From NCBI GenBank assembly GCA_964636385.1, contig CAZWSC010000068.1, forward strand, positions 1-57,710: a stretch of DNA of 57,710 bases. The letters run 5' to 3'. This document shows, in pieces, positions 43,638 through 53,032 of the stretch (position 1 is its first letter; each line of letters begins with the position of its first letter). The position numbers and the translations under genes are program-made. Origin of the DNA: CAZWSC01 sp964636385. GTDB lineage: Bacteria; Eisenbacteria; RBG-16-71-46; CAIMUX01. The notes under the pieces are model-generated. The model saw nothing but the letters and a program-made list of their open reading frames with translations, searched no databases and was not told where the DNA came from.

Positions 43638-45338
43638 TCAGTGGTGCGGTTCCTCGAAGACCTGGGCCTGGAAGATGCGAAAGGTCGCTCCTGACCTCCA
43701 GTCGTCCGGCCCGAGCCCCGCCTTGAGCGACAACTGGGTCAGGGTCGTTGCAAGATCCCAGCCCTGCTCAGGCGCAACCTTCGGGAGGAAGACAGATCTC
43801 CTGCCGCCTTTCTCCATGATTATCCCGTCGCGGCCGATCACGATCTCCTCGTACGACTCCACCGGCTGGAGCGGAGTCAGTACCGATATCTCGATGTGCA
43901 GACTGCCGTACTCGGCAGGGCCGACTGGCGGAAAGCGCGGATCCCGCGTCGCAGCGGCGACTGCATTGCGGACGACTCCCTCCGCAAGCGGCTGGTCGCC
44001 CACGATGCTGCCTATGCATCCGCGCAGTCGGCCGCCCGGCAGTGTTGACAGCGTCACGAAGACGCCTCGTTCCTCGTGCAGGGGGCTGTCCGGACCAAAC
44101 CTGTCAGGGATGACAGGACGCGGAATGGTCGCGCCGTGTACGACAGCCTCCAGGGTCTTCCTTGCGAGCGAGAGAAGGTACTCCTGCCCGTCCGGGCCCA
44201 GTCCCCCTGATCCGGGCCGCGCAGGCTCACCCGGGCCGGCACCTTCCTTCCGCCTGTCCGAGCTGCCGCCATCCCCCTGTGAAGGGCTGGTGTCCCGTGC
44301 AGGGAAGAAGGCGATCCCGGCATAGCTGACCGAAGTGCTGAAGTCGCCGGTCATGTCCCCCGACCTGTAGTAGTCGATCAGATGCGTGTCGAACTCCCCG
44401 CCCCCGATCATCTCCAGCAGTATCCGAATCGGGGCGGCACCACAGATCGTCGCCCGGGTCGACTCCCTGTACGAGGTGAACCCCTCGCCGTCCAGGTCCA
44501 GGATCTGCCGGATGGCCCCTTCGTCCAGCGAGGCGATCTCCTCAGGGACATTGTCCCGGAACGGCACATACCTGAAGTTGGCGCCATAGTGTGTGAAGTC
44601 GGAGGAGATGACCATCACTGTGCTCTCATCCCAAAGCGGTGTCAGCGCGGCAGCGATCCGGCGCGCCATGGTCCCGTCAATCTGTCCGATTACAATCGGG
44701 ATCAGTGTGAAACCGGGTTGGAGGACTCTCTGGAGGAAGGGAAGCATGATCTCGAGAGAGTGCTCTGATTCATGAGCCTGACCGAACACCTCCAATCCCT
44801 GCATGCCGGCCAGCTTTCTTATGGCATCCATATCCAGAGGTATCCGTCCAAGCGGGGTGGCGAAGGCATCGGCTCCGCTGAGCGCAGCGCCGTTGAAGGG
44901 AACCCTGTGGCTGGGACCGATGAGGATCACCCTGCGGTATCCGCTTCCCTCCAGGAGCGAGAGTGTGGCTCCTGCACAGGCGCCGCTGTAGACGTGGCCG
45001 GCGTGCGGGACAATCAGGGCGGAGGGATGCAGGCCGGCAGCCACACGTTCCCGGGCGCCGGCCGCGCCGTCCGGGACATCCACAGGCGGCCTGCCCTCAC
45101 CGCGGAGATACCGCTCGATCGCGGACTCGAGGCGGCCGGGATCACCCTCGTACCAGGACCCGGCAAGTATCGGCTCCCGCACGGAGAACGCGTCCTCCCC
45201 TGCCCCGGATGAAGACCATGTCGCCGCCAGCAGCAGAACTGCAAGGGCAATGGTCCACGACCAAACCGGAAACGACTCGGAGAGAGACATGCCTCCCGGG
45301 ACTATGAGACTGCTGCCAAATTCGGCAATTGATGGCAT
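43638..45338 (-). CDS. Membrane-anchored MEMO1-AMMECR1 fusion (AmmeMemoRadiSam proteins B and A)
   Basis: The 566-residue protein begins with a hydrophobic anchor or signal (WSWTIALAVLLLAATWSSS). It continues with a MEMO1 domain at about 45-335 (REPILAGSWYEGDP, ALIVPHAGHVYSGACAGATL with metal-ligand His, GPSHRVPFNGAAL, VISSDFTHYGANF). After a Gly/Pro/Ser linker comes an AMMECR1 domain at about 375-560 (GVFVTLSTLPGGRLRGCIGSI, VRNAVAAATRDPRF, IEISVLTPL). The two are parts A and B of the AmmeMemoRadiSam system, whose radical-SAM partner AmrS is not in this window; here A and B are fused and exported or anchored. GGAGGAGCGAGCG precedes the ATG at 45338. The biochemical role of the system is poorly defined. 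Confidence 0.9.
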   Translation of the reverse strand: MPSIAEFGSSLIVPGGMSLSESFPVWSWTIALAVLLLAATWSSSGAGEDAFSVREPILAGSWYEGDPGRLESAIERYLRGEGRPPVDVPDGAAGARERVAAGLHPSALIVPHAGHVYSGACAGATLSLLEGSGYRRVILIGPSHRVPFNGAALSGADAFATPLGRIPLDMDAIRKLAGMQGLEVFGQAHESEHSLEIMLPFLQRVLQPGFTLIPIVIGQIDGTMARRIAAALTPLWDESTVMVISSDFTHYGANFRYVPFRDNVPEEIASLDEGAIRQILDLDGEGFTSYRESTRATICGAAPIRILLEMIGGGEFDTHLIDYYRSGDMTGDFSTSVSYAGIAFFPARDTSPSQGDGGSSDRRKEGAGPGEPARPGSGGLGPDGQEYLLSLARKTLEAVVHGATIPRPVIPDRFGPDSPLHEERGVFVTLSTLPGGRLRGCIGSIVGDQPLAEGVVRNAVAAATRDPRFPPVGPAEYGSLHIEISVLTPLQPVESYEEIVIGRDGIIMEKGGRRSVFLPKVAPEQGWDLATTLTQLSLKAGLGPDDWRSGATFRIFQAQVFEEPHH

Positions 45339-45380
45339 CGCTCGCTCCTCCATCCGGCCCGATCGCCGGGCGATCCGGAC

Positions 45381-48242
45381 TCAGTATGTGTACGACAGCG
45401 AAATGCGGGCCCTGATGCCGTCCTCGTAGTGCCATGGGTTGTTCAGCCTGTCCCTGTAGGACTCGGCGAATCTCTCATCCTCGGCCCTTGGGTCTTCGGT
45501 TGTGTCCAGCCATCCGTCATCGTCGGCCTTCCCCGTGGCGCCATAGACCCTGCGGACATTGCGGCGGTCGAGGAGATTCAGCACCTGCAGGTCGGCCGTC
45601 CAGTTGCTCCCCCACAGCCTGATGTACCTCCTGAGTCTCATGTCCATGGTCCAGGTCCAGGGCATCCTCCCTGAGTTGACCCCGGCATCCGCCCTGATTA
45701 TCCCCGGGGTGAGGGCCGTGCCCCCCCGCTCACCGGGCACCGGTGTCATGAACCCCGCAGGCTTCACGTATGTCGGCGTATACGGCGCGCCCGATGCGAC
45801 CCGTGCAGTCAGGCCGAAGTCAGAACCACTGAAGAGAGTCCCCAAGGCCGGCCCCAGGCCGGCCCCGTCGATCCGCGCCAGGAACACGGCAGCGATTCTG
45901 TGCGTGCGGTCGAACAGGGAGGGGTGATACTCGTCCGCTTCACCTTCGGATGTCCAGACCGGCGCCAGGGGTGCAGTCTCCCTGGATGCGGTCCCTTCAA
46001 CCGGGCCGCCGGGTATAAGCAAGCCCCTGTACAATGGGGCCGGCTCGATGACATTGGTCTCGATCCTGGAGAGATTGTATAGGAGACGAACAAGAGTCCT
46101 TGGCCCGGGCCGGTAGTCAAGGCCGACATCGACGCTTCGTTCCCTGCGGTTGCCTTCATTGTCGTAGGCGTAGAGGAAGCTGTTGCCGTTGGGATGGGCC
46201 TTAGCCACCCATGTGTCACCGGTACGGGCCAGGGTGCCGGCGAGGGTAACATTCCAGGACTCGCCGAGCGGCCTCCGGAAACCAAGGTGGGCGCCGCGTC
46301 GGACTTCCGGCCCAAGGGCCGGGTTGCCGAAGATCAGGTTGCTGATGGTCTCATGGCTTCCGTCCGAGAGCCGGATCTGGTTGTCGAGACTCCTCAGCAC
46401 GTTCGGCGAATAGTAGAGGGCCTCATACGGGGGCTGAGTGCGGGACTGTACGAGATCGGCCCATAAATGACCCTTCCCGACCGGCAAATGGAATCCGATC
46501 CTCGGGTCGATCCCCGTGTCGGATGGCTCATCTCCCAGGTCCGCTCCTTCCAGGATCTCGTTATCTCCGGCTGGCTCGACCATGGTACGCACCGGCCGCT
46601 GTCCCGGCCGGAAGTGCTCCAGCCTTGCTCCCGCCTCGATGGAGCCCCTCCCCAGCGAAAACTGCTGGGAGGCATACAGCACAACCTGCGCAGGCTTCGG
46701 GGGCGCGTGCAGCCCGGAATCGACTCTCTGCGAGGGAGCCCAGGAGTACCCAAGGTGCGAAGCATAGTCGATGGGGCGCAGTCCGTTCTCGTCACGGGGG
46801 CTGGAGTACTCGGTTACCGGATCGGAATGCTCATACCACCGGTACGTCGAACGCGAGTAAGTCAGTCCCGTGCGCATGGGGCCATGGTCCAGAAGAGCGA
46901 GACGCCCCAAAGCGCTCATCTGCAGGGTTCCTATCACGTGCTTGGTGTAATAGTTGTACACGTGAGTCTTCAGAACGCCCGTCTCCCCCGGGCTCCAGTA
47001 GAGCCCGTTCTCGGATGCCTCGAGATTGTGCTCCGGGTCGCCGTCGACCGAGTAGTTCTCTATTCTGTCATATGCAGTCCCGTCCCCCGTCTCCAGGTAG
47101 GCCCTGGAGTAGGAGAGGCCGAGTGAGAGTGTGTGGCTTCGGACCGGCAGTGTGTAGGCAAGGGCCGCCAGCAGGTCTGCGCGATCCTGGCGCGGGGCGC
47201 GCTCCGGGATGAGTCGGAACTCGTGGAGATAGAAGCTCCGCCTCTGGCCGAAAGCGTAGAACTCCATCTCGGCCAGGCCGTGTCCCCAGGGGCGCGCGAA
47301 GGCGCGGGCTCGCGCCTCCATTGCCCTCAGATCATTTCCCTTGAGCCGGTCATCAAGGATCCCGATCGGTCCTGCATCCTCTGCATTATGATGGTTGAAG
47401 ACCGCGTCGACCTCGAACGGGCTTCTCGAACCTGCGAAGCTGCTGAAGCTCAACCTGCCCTGTGAGGTGAACTGCTGCTGGACTCCCATGGAGGCCTGTA
47501 GTCTCACGAGGGCAGGTGAGGCCCGGTAGGTGGCGGTCTGCATCGCGCCCGATCCCTGTGTTGCGGGGCGGCCGGACAGGGGCACCTGCACCAGGCTCGG
47601 ATCCCCGTCGATCCTGAGGGCGCGGGGGCGCACCGACGCCTGTCTCCTGAGGTCGCGGCCGTTCAGGATCGGATCGGTCACACTACCGGCCCGCGTGTCC
47701 AGAGGGAGAACCGCTTCAGTCCCATGGTTGGGCAGGGCCGACAACTCCCATGCGTCCCAGATGAGCTCGTTCCCGAACGGCTCTGCGGACGCCTGATCCA
47801 CCCTGAACCAACCCGAGGAGGAATCCAGACGAACGGTTGTCAGCCTGTCCGTTCCGATTGGGACCTCCCAGGATTCCAGGAGCCTTCCGACATACCCGTG
47901 CAGTCCGGCAGAACCACCGGCAAGGATCACATCGGCCGGGTCCTGGAGAGCTCCCGGAGGCGTGGTGTGAAGGTCGAGCCTCAGGATTCCGGCCGGCAAT
48001 CCGTGAAACAGGTGTTCGCCGGATTCAGCGCCGTCAAGGGGCAGAAGACGATACCCGGCAGCCGGTGTATGGATCACCAGCGTCTTTGGATGATCGGGAT
48101 CATGCGTCCAGAACACACGCAGATCCCCCCCGGCGATGCCCGCCGTCGCAGGTTGCAGCGGAAAGGCAAGCAGGGCCACGAAGACCAGCACCGTTGGGCA
48201 GGGCGAAAGAGACGCTCGGAAGGCTGGAACGATGGGCTTCAT
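45381..48242 (-). CDS. TonB-dependent-receptor-like outer-membrane beta-barrel protein
   Basis: The 953-residue product has a signal peptide (VLVFVALLAFPLQPATAG). It then has an N-terminal region of about 200 residues without the classic plug or TonB-box motifs that I can see, and a long series of alternating amphipathic strands (LSLGLSYSRAYLETGD, LLDHGPMRTGLTYSRSTY, SIEAGARLEHFRP, DVGLDYRPGPRTLVRLLYNLS). The end, NNPWHYEDGIRARISLSYTY, terminates in an aromatic residue, and WTADLQVLNLLDRRNVR is a typical last-strand motif of TonB-dependent receptors. The ligand is unknown. GGGAGGATCCC precedes the ATG. It is divergent from dinB, with 180 bases between them. Confidence 0.82.
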   Translation of the reverse strand: MKPIVPAFRASLSPCPTVLVFVALLAFPLQPATAGIAGGDLRVFWTHDPDHPKTLVIHTPAAGYRLLPLDGAESGEHLFHGLPAGILRLDLHTTPPGALQDPADVILAGGSAGLHGYVGRLLESWEVPIGTDRLTTVRLDSSSGWFRVDQASAEPFGNELIWDAWELSALPNHGTEAVLPLDTRAGSVTDPILNGRDLRRQASVRPRALRIDGDPSLVQVPLSGRPATQGSGAMQTATYRASPALVRLQASMGVQQQFTSQGRLSFSSFAGSRSPFEVDAVFNHHNAEDAGPIGILDDRLKGNDLRAMEARARAFARPWGHGLAEMEFYAFGQRRSFYLHEFRLIPERAPRQDRADLLAALAYTLPVRSHTLSLGLSYSRAYLETGDGTAYDRIENYSVDGDPEHNLEASENGLYWSPGETGVLKTHVYNYYTKHVIGTLQMSALGRLALLDHGPMRTGLTYSRSTYRWYEHSDPVTEYSSPRDENGLRPIDYASHLGYSWAPSQRVDSGLHAPPKPAQVVLYASQQFSLGRGSIEAGARLEHFRPGQRPVRTMVEPAGDNEILEGADLGDEPSDTGIDPRIGFHLPVGKGHLWADLVQSRTQPPYEALYYSPNVLRSLDNQIRLSDGSHETISNLIFGNPALGPEVRRGAHLGFRRPLGESWNVTLAGTLARTGDTWVAKAHPNGNSFLYAYDNEGNRRERSVDVGLDYRPGPRTLVRLLYNLSRIETNVIEPAPLYRGLLIPGGPVEGTASRETAPLAPVWTSEGEADEYHPSLFDRTHRIAAVFLARIDGAGLGPALGTLFSGSDFGLTARVASGAPYTPTYVKPAGFMTPVPGERGGTALTPGIIRADAGVNSGRMPWTWTMDMRLRRYIRLWGSNWTADLQVLNLLDRRNVRRVYGATGKADDDGWLDTTEDPRAEDERFAESYRDRLNNPWHYEDGIRARISLSYTY

Positions 48243-48422
48243 GGGATCCTCCCTTCGGGTTACGGGCGGCCCCGGCAGCCGCTTTTCGGAGCATACCCCT
48301 CCCTGTCCAACGGTGAAAGGGGTGACCTCCGGGGGGGTCCCACGAATGGCAACCCCGTGGCGACGTGAATGCGGAACTGCAGTATGATGCCGATCCGGAG
48401 GCGTTTCAGATCAAGGTGGCCC

Positions 48423-49919
48423 ATGAACGATCGCTGCATAGCCCATGTCGACATGGATGCGTTCTTCGCATCGATCGAGATCCGGGACAACCCCGCCCTC
48501 ACCGGCAGACCCGTGGTGGTCGGCGGATCCAGCGGGAGTCGTGGCGTGGTGGCCGCCGCGTCCTACGAAGCGCGCAGGTACGGCATCCGCTCCGCCATGC
48601 CGATGGCCCGCGCCGAGCGTCTCTGCCCCGACCTGGTCAGGATCCCCTCCTCCTTTGAGAAGTACACCGACGCATCCCGACGCATCATGTCGATACTGCA
48701 TCGCTTCTCACCCCTGGTGGAGCCACTCTCCCTGGACGAGGCGTTCCTGGACCTGACCGGCACGGAAGCCGCCCTGGGACCGCCCGGGCGCGTCGGACGG
48801 AAGATCAAGGATCAGATCCGCAGGGAGGAGCGGCTGACAGCCTCGGTCGGGATCGCACCCGTGAAGTTCGTGGCCAAGATAGCATCAGATCTGGAGAAGC
48901 CTGACGGCCTCGTCATTGTTTCTCCCGGGTCTGTGGAGGCATTTTTGCGTCCACTGCCGATATCCCGGCTGTGGGGGGCAGGCCCCCGCACCCGCGAAGT
49001 GCTGGAAGGGCTCGGCATGCGGACCATGGCGGATATCGCGGACACCGATCCGGGTCGTCTGGCTTCCCTGCTGGGAGAGCACGGGCGCCGCCTTGCCGAG
49101 CTGGCCAGGGGAATCGACGACAGGCCGGTTGCCGCAGCGGAGGAGGCGAAGTCATACAGCCATGAGGAGACCTTCCCCAGGGACATCACAGACCCCGCTG
49201 CACTGGAAAGCGTGCTCCTCGGGCAGGCGATGCGTGTATCGCGCAGACTCAGGGTGGACTCGGCCTGTGCAAGGGTTGTACAGGTCAAGATCCGCTACTG
49301 TGACTTCAGCACCCTCACCCGCCGCCTGACACTGGAGGGATCCACTGCCGACGAAGCACGGATCTTCCAGGCGGCCCGGGTGCTGTTCCGTACGAACTGG
49401 AACGGCAGGCCCGTCCGGCTGATCGGGCTTGGTGTAAGCAGGATTTCCCGGGAGGAGTGCTCGAGTCCGGACCTGTTCGGCGGACCCGACGCAGACATGC
49501 GAAGGCGCCGGCTTGCCGAGACCATCGACAGGATCGGGGACCGCTTTGGGGAAGGCAAGGTGACGCGGGCGCGGCTGGTGCCGGAAGATCCCGGGAATGC
49601 GGACGCCGGATTCGACTTCGTCAGCGGGCCTATCAGCCCCCTTGCAGGCACATTCGACACCTCCGGCATGGCCGGAGGTGCGCCGGGGATTCCCGAGGGG
49701 TTCGTCAGGAACGGGAGGACAACGCGGATAACGGAGATACTTGGTGGATGGAAGCTGGCCCGGCCGGAACCTGGAAGCGGCGAGCTGTATGTGAGACGCC
49801 ACTACTACCGTCTCAGAATGGATGACGGGGATACCTGGGTGGTCTATTGTCTGCGAGGCTCAACGGGGGTGCGCACATCCCCGCATCGGTGGTTCCTGCA
49901 CAAACGGGGTCAGAGCTGA
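48423..49919 (+). CDS. dinB: DNA polymerase IV (DinB, Y-family) with C-terminal extension
   Basis: A translesion polymerase of 498 residues. Palm motifs are IAHVDMDAFFASIE (catalytic Asp), ARRYGIRSAMPMARAERLCPDL and LSLDEAFLDLTG (catalytic Asp-Glu). The helix-hairpin-helix region (LWGAGPRTREVLEGLGMRT) and the little-finger domain follow to about 370. The usual beta-clamp peptide region is around SPDLFGG. Beyond about 400, residues read ITEILGGWKLARPE, HYYRLRMDDGDTWVVYCL and RWFLHKRG, resembling the small DUF6504-type domain often encoded beside dinB or imuB; here it appears fused. AAGGTGG precedes the ATG. Pyruvate kinase follows after 43 bases. Confidence 0.93.
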   Translation: MNDRCIAHVDMDAFFASIEIRDNPALTGRPVVVGGSSGSRGVVAAASYEARRYGIRSAMPMARAERLCPDLVRIPSSFEKYTDASRRIMSILHRFSPLVEPLSLDEAFLDLTGTEAALGPPGRVGRKIKDQIRREERLTASVGIAPVKFVAKIASDLEKPDGLVIVSPGSVEAFLRPLPISRLWGAGPRTREVLEGLGMRTMADIADTDPGRLASLLGEHGRRLAELARGIDDRPVAAAEEAKSYSHEETFPRDITDPAALESVLLGQAMRVSRRLRVDSACARVVQVKIRYCDFSTLTRRLTLEGSTADEARIFQAARVLFRTNWNGRPVRLIGLGVSRISREECSSPDLFGGPDADMRRRRLAETIDRIGDRFGEGKVTRARLVPEDPGNADAGFDFVSGPISPLAGTFDTSGMAGGAPGIPEGFVRNGRTTRITEILGGWKLARPEPGSGELYVRRHYYRLRMDDGDTWVVYCLRGSTGVRTSPHRWFLHKRGQS

Positions 49920-49962
49920 CCATTCGGGAATCCTCTGCCGAAGCTACTTCAGGAGGAGCGCA

Positions 49963-51480
49963 ATGCGAGAGAAGAGGGCCACACGGATCGTTGCCACACT
50001 GGGGCCTGCAAGCACCGACGAAAAGATGCTGCGGAAGCTCATACTTGCCGGAGCCGACATCTTCCGCTTCAACATGTCCCACGGATCACAGGAGGAGCAC
50101 GAGGCGGCATTCCTGAGACTGCGCAGGGTCGCGGGCAGGCTTGACCACACGGTCGGCGCGCTGTTCGACCTGCAGGGGCCGAAGCTCAGAACAGGACGCA
50201 ACGAAGGGAGCGAACCGATCCCTCTTCGCAGCGGCGATACGGTCCTGCTGGCCTGCCACTCCCGCCCGGCGAGGGACTCCGGTGAACGGTCGAAAGGATC
50301 CGCAGGAAAAGGGAAGCGGGCTAAGCAGGCACGTGTCAGCAGCCCGGGTTCGATCTGGATCGACTCTCCCGGCCTCTGCAACCTCCTGGAGCCTGGCGAC
50401 GATGTACTCCTGGATGACGGACGGATGCATCTGCAGGTGCTGGAGCCGGAGCCGCGCGGGCTGAAGGCCGAGATTCTGAGGGGAGGAAGACTCAAGGAAC
50501 GAGCCGGGGTGAACATACCGGGCAGACCCCTGTCCATTCCCGTCCCCACGCCCAAGGATGTCAGGGATGCACGGCTTGCAGTGCGTCTGGGGGCGGACTT
50601 CGTGGCCCTCTCGTTTGTGCAGACTGCCCGGGATGTGCTGCGCCTGAAGCGCCTGCTGAAACGCGAGGCGAAGAACGAACAGCCTCCGATGATCATCGCA
50701 AAGATCGAGAAGCCCTCGGCCCTGGATCACCTCGATGAGATCCTCGAGGCTTCCGACGGGATCATGGTCGCCCGCGGCGATCTCGGCGTCGAGCTTTCCC
50801 TGGAGAAGGTGCCGATGTGGCAGAAGCGAATCCTGCTTGCAGCGAGGGTGCACGGCATGCACTCGATCACGGCCACGGAGATGCTGCAGTCGATGGTGAA
50901 GAGTCCCACACCGACGCGCGCCGAGGTTTCCGATGTCGCGAACGCCATCCTGGACGGCACCGATGCCCTGATGCTGTCGGCCGAGACCGCGGTTGGGTCC
51001 CATCCGGAGGAGTCGGTGCGGATGCTTGCGCGCATTGCCTTCGAGACTGACCGTCCCTGGCTGGAGCGGAGCGCCGCCGAGATCGACACCGAGCTTCCGT
51101 TGACCGAGCCGGGGGATGTTGATCCCGTGAGCGCCCTCGCCCGATCGGCCGTGGATCTGGCAGCACGGTTGGAGGCACGGTGGCTGATCGCCTTCACCCT
51201 CACAGGCCGCACCGTCCGCCTGCTCGCCAGGCACAGACCGCCGGTGCCGATCCTTGCCCTCACCCCATGCGAGGAGACACGGCGTCGGCTCACTCTCGCG
51301 TGGAATACGCAGTCGGTGCTTCTGCCAAGAATCAGGAGCGTGGACGAGATGATGAGGCTTGGCCTGGAGCTGGTGCAGGCGAAGGGGCTGATCCGCCGGG
51401 GCGACCGGCTGGTGATGTCGGCGGGGATCGCCGACATACCGGAGGCAGCCAACCTGCTCCGGGTGATTCAGGTGGGTTGA
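49963..51480 (+). CDS. pyk: Pyruvate kinase
   Basis: The enzyme makes pyruvate and ATP from phosphoenolpyruvate and ADP in glycolysis. The 505-residue protein has TRIVATLGPAS, IFRFNMSHGSQEEH, ALFDLQGPKLRTG, MIIAKIEKPSALDHLDEIL with the catalytic Lys, IMVARGDLGVELSLEKVP for the metal site, SITATEMLQSMVKSPTPTRAEVSDVANAILDGTDALMLS and a C-domain (LIAFTLTGRTVRLLARHRPPVPILAL). A Lys-, Arg- and Ser-rich insertion in the B domain (about 104-130) is unusual. AGGAGGAGCGCA precedes the ATG; the frame upstream of it overlaps dinB and is rejected. The gene converges on the minus-strand kinase with 25 bases between stops. Confidence 0.95.
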   Translation: MREKRATRIVATLGPASTDEKMLRKLILAGADIFRFNMSHGSQEEHEAAFLRLRRVAGRLDHTVGALFDLQGPKLRTGRNEGSEPIPLRSGDTVLLACHSRPARDSGERSKGSAGKGKRAKQARVSSPGSIWIDSPGLCNLLEPGDDVLLDDGRMHLQVLEPEPRGLKAEILRGGRLKERAGVNIPGRPLSIPVPTPKDVRDARLAVRLGADFVALSFVQTARDVLRLKRLLKREAKNEQPPMIIAKIEKPSALDHLDEILEASDGIMVARGDLGVELSLEKVPMWQKRILLAARVHGMHSITATEMLQSMVKSPTPTRAEVSDVANAILDGTDALMLSAETAVGSHPEESVRMLARIAFETDRPWLERSAAEIDTELPLTEPGDVDPVSALARSAVDLAARLEARWLIAFTLTGRTVRLLARHRPPVPILALTPCEETRRRLTLAWNTQSVLLPRIRSVDEMMRLGLELVQAKGLIRRGDRLVMSAGIADIPEAANLLRVIQVG

Positions 51481-51505
51481 TGGGGGGATGGGAAACCGGC
51501 TGTGT

Positions 51506-52210
51506 TCAGACCCGCCTTCCGGCGCTCTCTTCCTGCAGATAACGCCCTATCATCACACGCTCCGCCGGGCGTCTCATCGCCATGGCCGCCAGCTCCCTTC
51601 GGCACTCCTCCCAGGGATCGCCGGATAGGCCCTCAGGTCCGTACTCATCCAGGATCAGCGAGCAGATCTCCCGCCGGCCCGGGGCGAAGTGCGGCCGCGT
51701 GCTAAGTATGAAGGCCATCGTGCGGCCGATGTCGACCGCGGGATCTCCGTGCAGGCTTTCCTCGAAGTCCAGCCCCCAGATCCCGCCACCCGGATCCAGG
51801 ATGAAGTTCCTCAGGTTCACGTCTCCCTTGAGACGGCGTCCGCCGGGCCCCTCCGCCCCATGGATGCGGCGGAACCAGCTGGCCAGAGATCGGCACCAAC
51901 CCTCCGGCTGCGATCCTCCCTGCTCAACGATGTCAACGAGCAGATCCCCCTCGATGTACTCGAGGTAGAGCACAGGCCCTATACATCCGTATGGCGCCGG
52001 TACTGGTATGCCCTCTGCAAGCAGTGCGGACAGGCGATCTCTCTCCGCCGCTGCCTCCCGCGGGCCGGGGTGCTCCTTTGACACAGCGAGAATCCTGCGA
52101 CCGTCGGACTCCAGGCTGACCAGGGCCACGCGGTTCCTCTTGCTCGGCAGGGCCCCGACCAGGACCACCGATTCCCCGTCCAGGCGGCTGTAGATACCGC
52201 CCCGGGCCAT
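51506..52210 (-). CDS. Aminoglycoside-phosphotransferase-like kinase (small, unknown substrate)
   Basis: The 234-residue protein has a reduced APH/choline-kinase fold. The C-lobe carries HGAEGPGGRRLKGDVNLRNFIL, where the usual HGDxxxxN catalytic loop reads KGDVNLRN, and GIWGLDFEESLHGDPAVDIGR, with the metal-binding Asp of the DFG-equivalent loop. An N-lobe region (ILAVSKEHPGPREAAAERDRL) offers the ATP-binding Lys and Glu, and VLYLEYIEGDLL is the hinge. It may phosphorylate a small hydroxylated molecule. The ATG at 52210 overlaps the MobB-like stop by one base (TGATG) behind AGGAGG, which fixes the start. As last gene of the ECF operon, it may act on the imported compound; this is inference. 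Confidence 0.75.
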   Translation of the reverse strand: MARGGIYSRLDGESVVLVGALPSKRNRVALVSLESDGRRILAVSKEHPGPREAAAERDRLSALLAEGIPVPAPYGCIGPVLYLEYIEGDLLVDIVEQGGSQPEGWCRSLASWFRRIHGAEGPGGRRLKGDVNLRNFILDPGGGIWGLDFEESLHGDPAVDIGRTMAFILSTRPHFAPGRREICSLILDEYGPEGLSGDPWEECRRELAAMAMRRPAERVMIGRYLQEESAGRRV

Positions 52211-53031
52211 CACTTCGTAGTCCTCCTGCCGATCGAGATCTCGATCTCCTCCCCGGGCCTGTATCCCTCCAGGGTCGAGACGAGTCCGCCGACTGTACGC
52301 CTTATGACCTCCTGCACGAAAGGGACGATCTGCATCTCCCGGCCTCCGATGCTGAGCCTGACGCCGAAGTCGCCGTGGCGGCAGTCTTCGCGCGTGGCCT
52401 CGCCGGACAGGATTGCGGCAACCATGTCTGTACAGGTCCGCCCGCACTCCGAGCAGCACTCCGGATCGACCGCGGGCAGAACCGGAAAGACGCGTTTCTC
52501 CATCAAATCCACAAGCTGACGCGTATGTGTCCGTGCGTCGAACCCGGGGATGCCGGCAATGAGCCGGGTGCTGTCATCGACAGCGTCATCACCGGCAGCC
52601 GGTGCATCGCCACCGGCGGCCATGCTGCCGCTGGAAGAGGCAATGACGCCCGAGACAGCGAAGGTGGCCGGGGAGATGACCTTCTCCAGCTCCTCCGGGT
52701 TGCGGCCGCAGGCGATCGACGGGACGGGGAAATCGCTCACGCCCTCCAGCGCCACCCAGTCGTGGTCGTAGAACCCGAGGATCCTCCCGACCGGCAGACG
52801 CCCCGGGAAGAGGATGTCCGTCTCCGCAAGCCCGCGCGCCGTGACGACGTCCGCTCCCGCCCTGCGGTGCCGCCAGGTGTTGGTCCCCTCCGTGTCGATC
52901 GCGAAGGCCTCGAAGTGGATATCCTTCACCGAGCCGACTGTATAACCGCGCCTCTTCAGCTCGGCGATGACGTGTTCGATGGTCGTCGTCTTGCCCGACC
53001 TGCTGATGCCGTTTACGGAGAAAACCCTCAT
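52210..53031 (-). CDS. MobB-like GTPase with C-terminal cysteine cluster
   Basis: The 273-residue protein begins MRVFSVNGISRSGKTTTIEHVI, the Walker A start of MobB. It continues with RRGYTVGSVKDIHFEAF, TWRHRRAGADVVTARG and FPVPSIACGR in the usual order. MobB helps MobA attach a nucleotide to molybdenum cofactor. After a variable linker (about 130-160), a second region has ECCSECGRTCTDMVAAIL with Cys192, 193, 196 and 200, plus Cys217, which could bind an Fe-S cluster or metal. A final beta-rich tail (IEISIGRR) ends the protein. It lies one base after the T-component stop and overlaps the kinase. An unrelated cofactor GTPase role cannot be excluded. Confidence 0.82.
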   Translation of the reverse strand: MRVFSVNGISRSGKTTTIEHVIAELKRRGYTVGSVKDIHFEAFAIDTEGTNTWRHRRAGADVVTARGLAETDILFPGRLPVGRILGFYDHDWVALEGVSDFPVPSIACGRNPEELEKVISPATFAVSGVIASSSGSMAAGGDAPAAGDDAVDDSTRLIAGIPGFDARTHTRQLVDLMEKRVFPVLPAVDPECCSECGRTCTDMVAAILSGEATREDCRHGDFGVRLSIGGREMQIVPFVQEVIRRTVGGLVSTLEGYRPGEEIEISIGRRTTK

Positions 53032-53032
53032 C

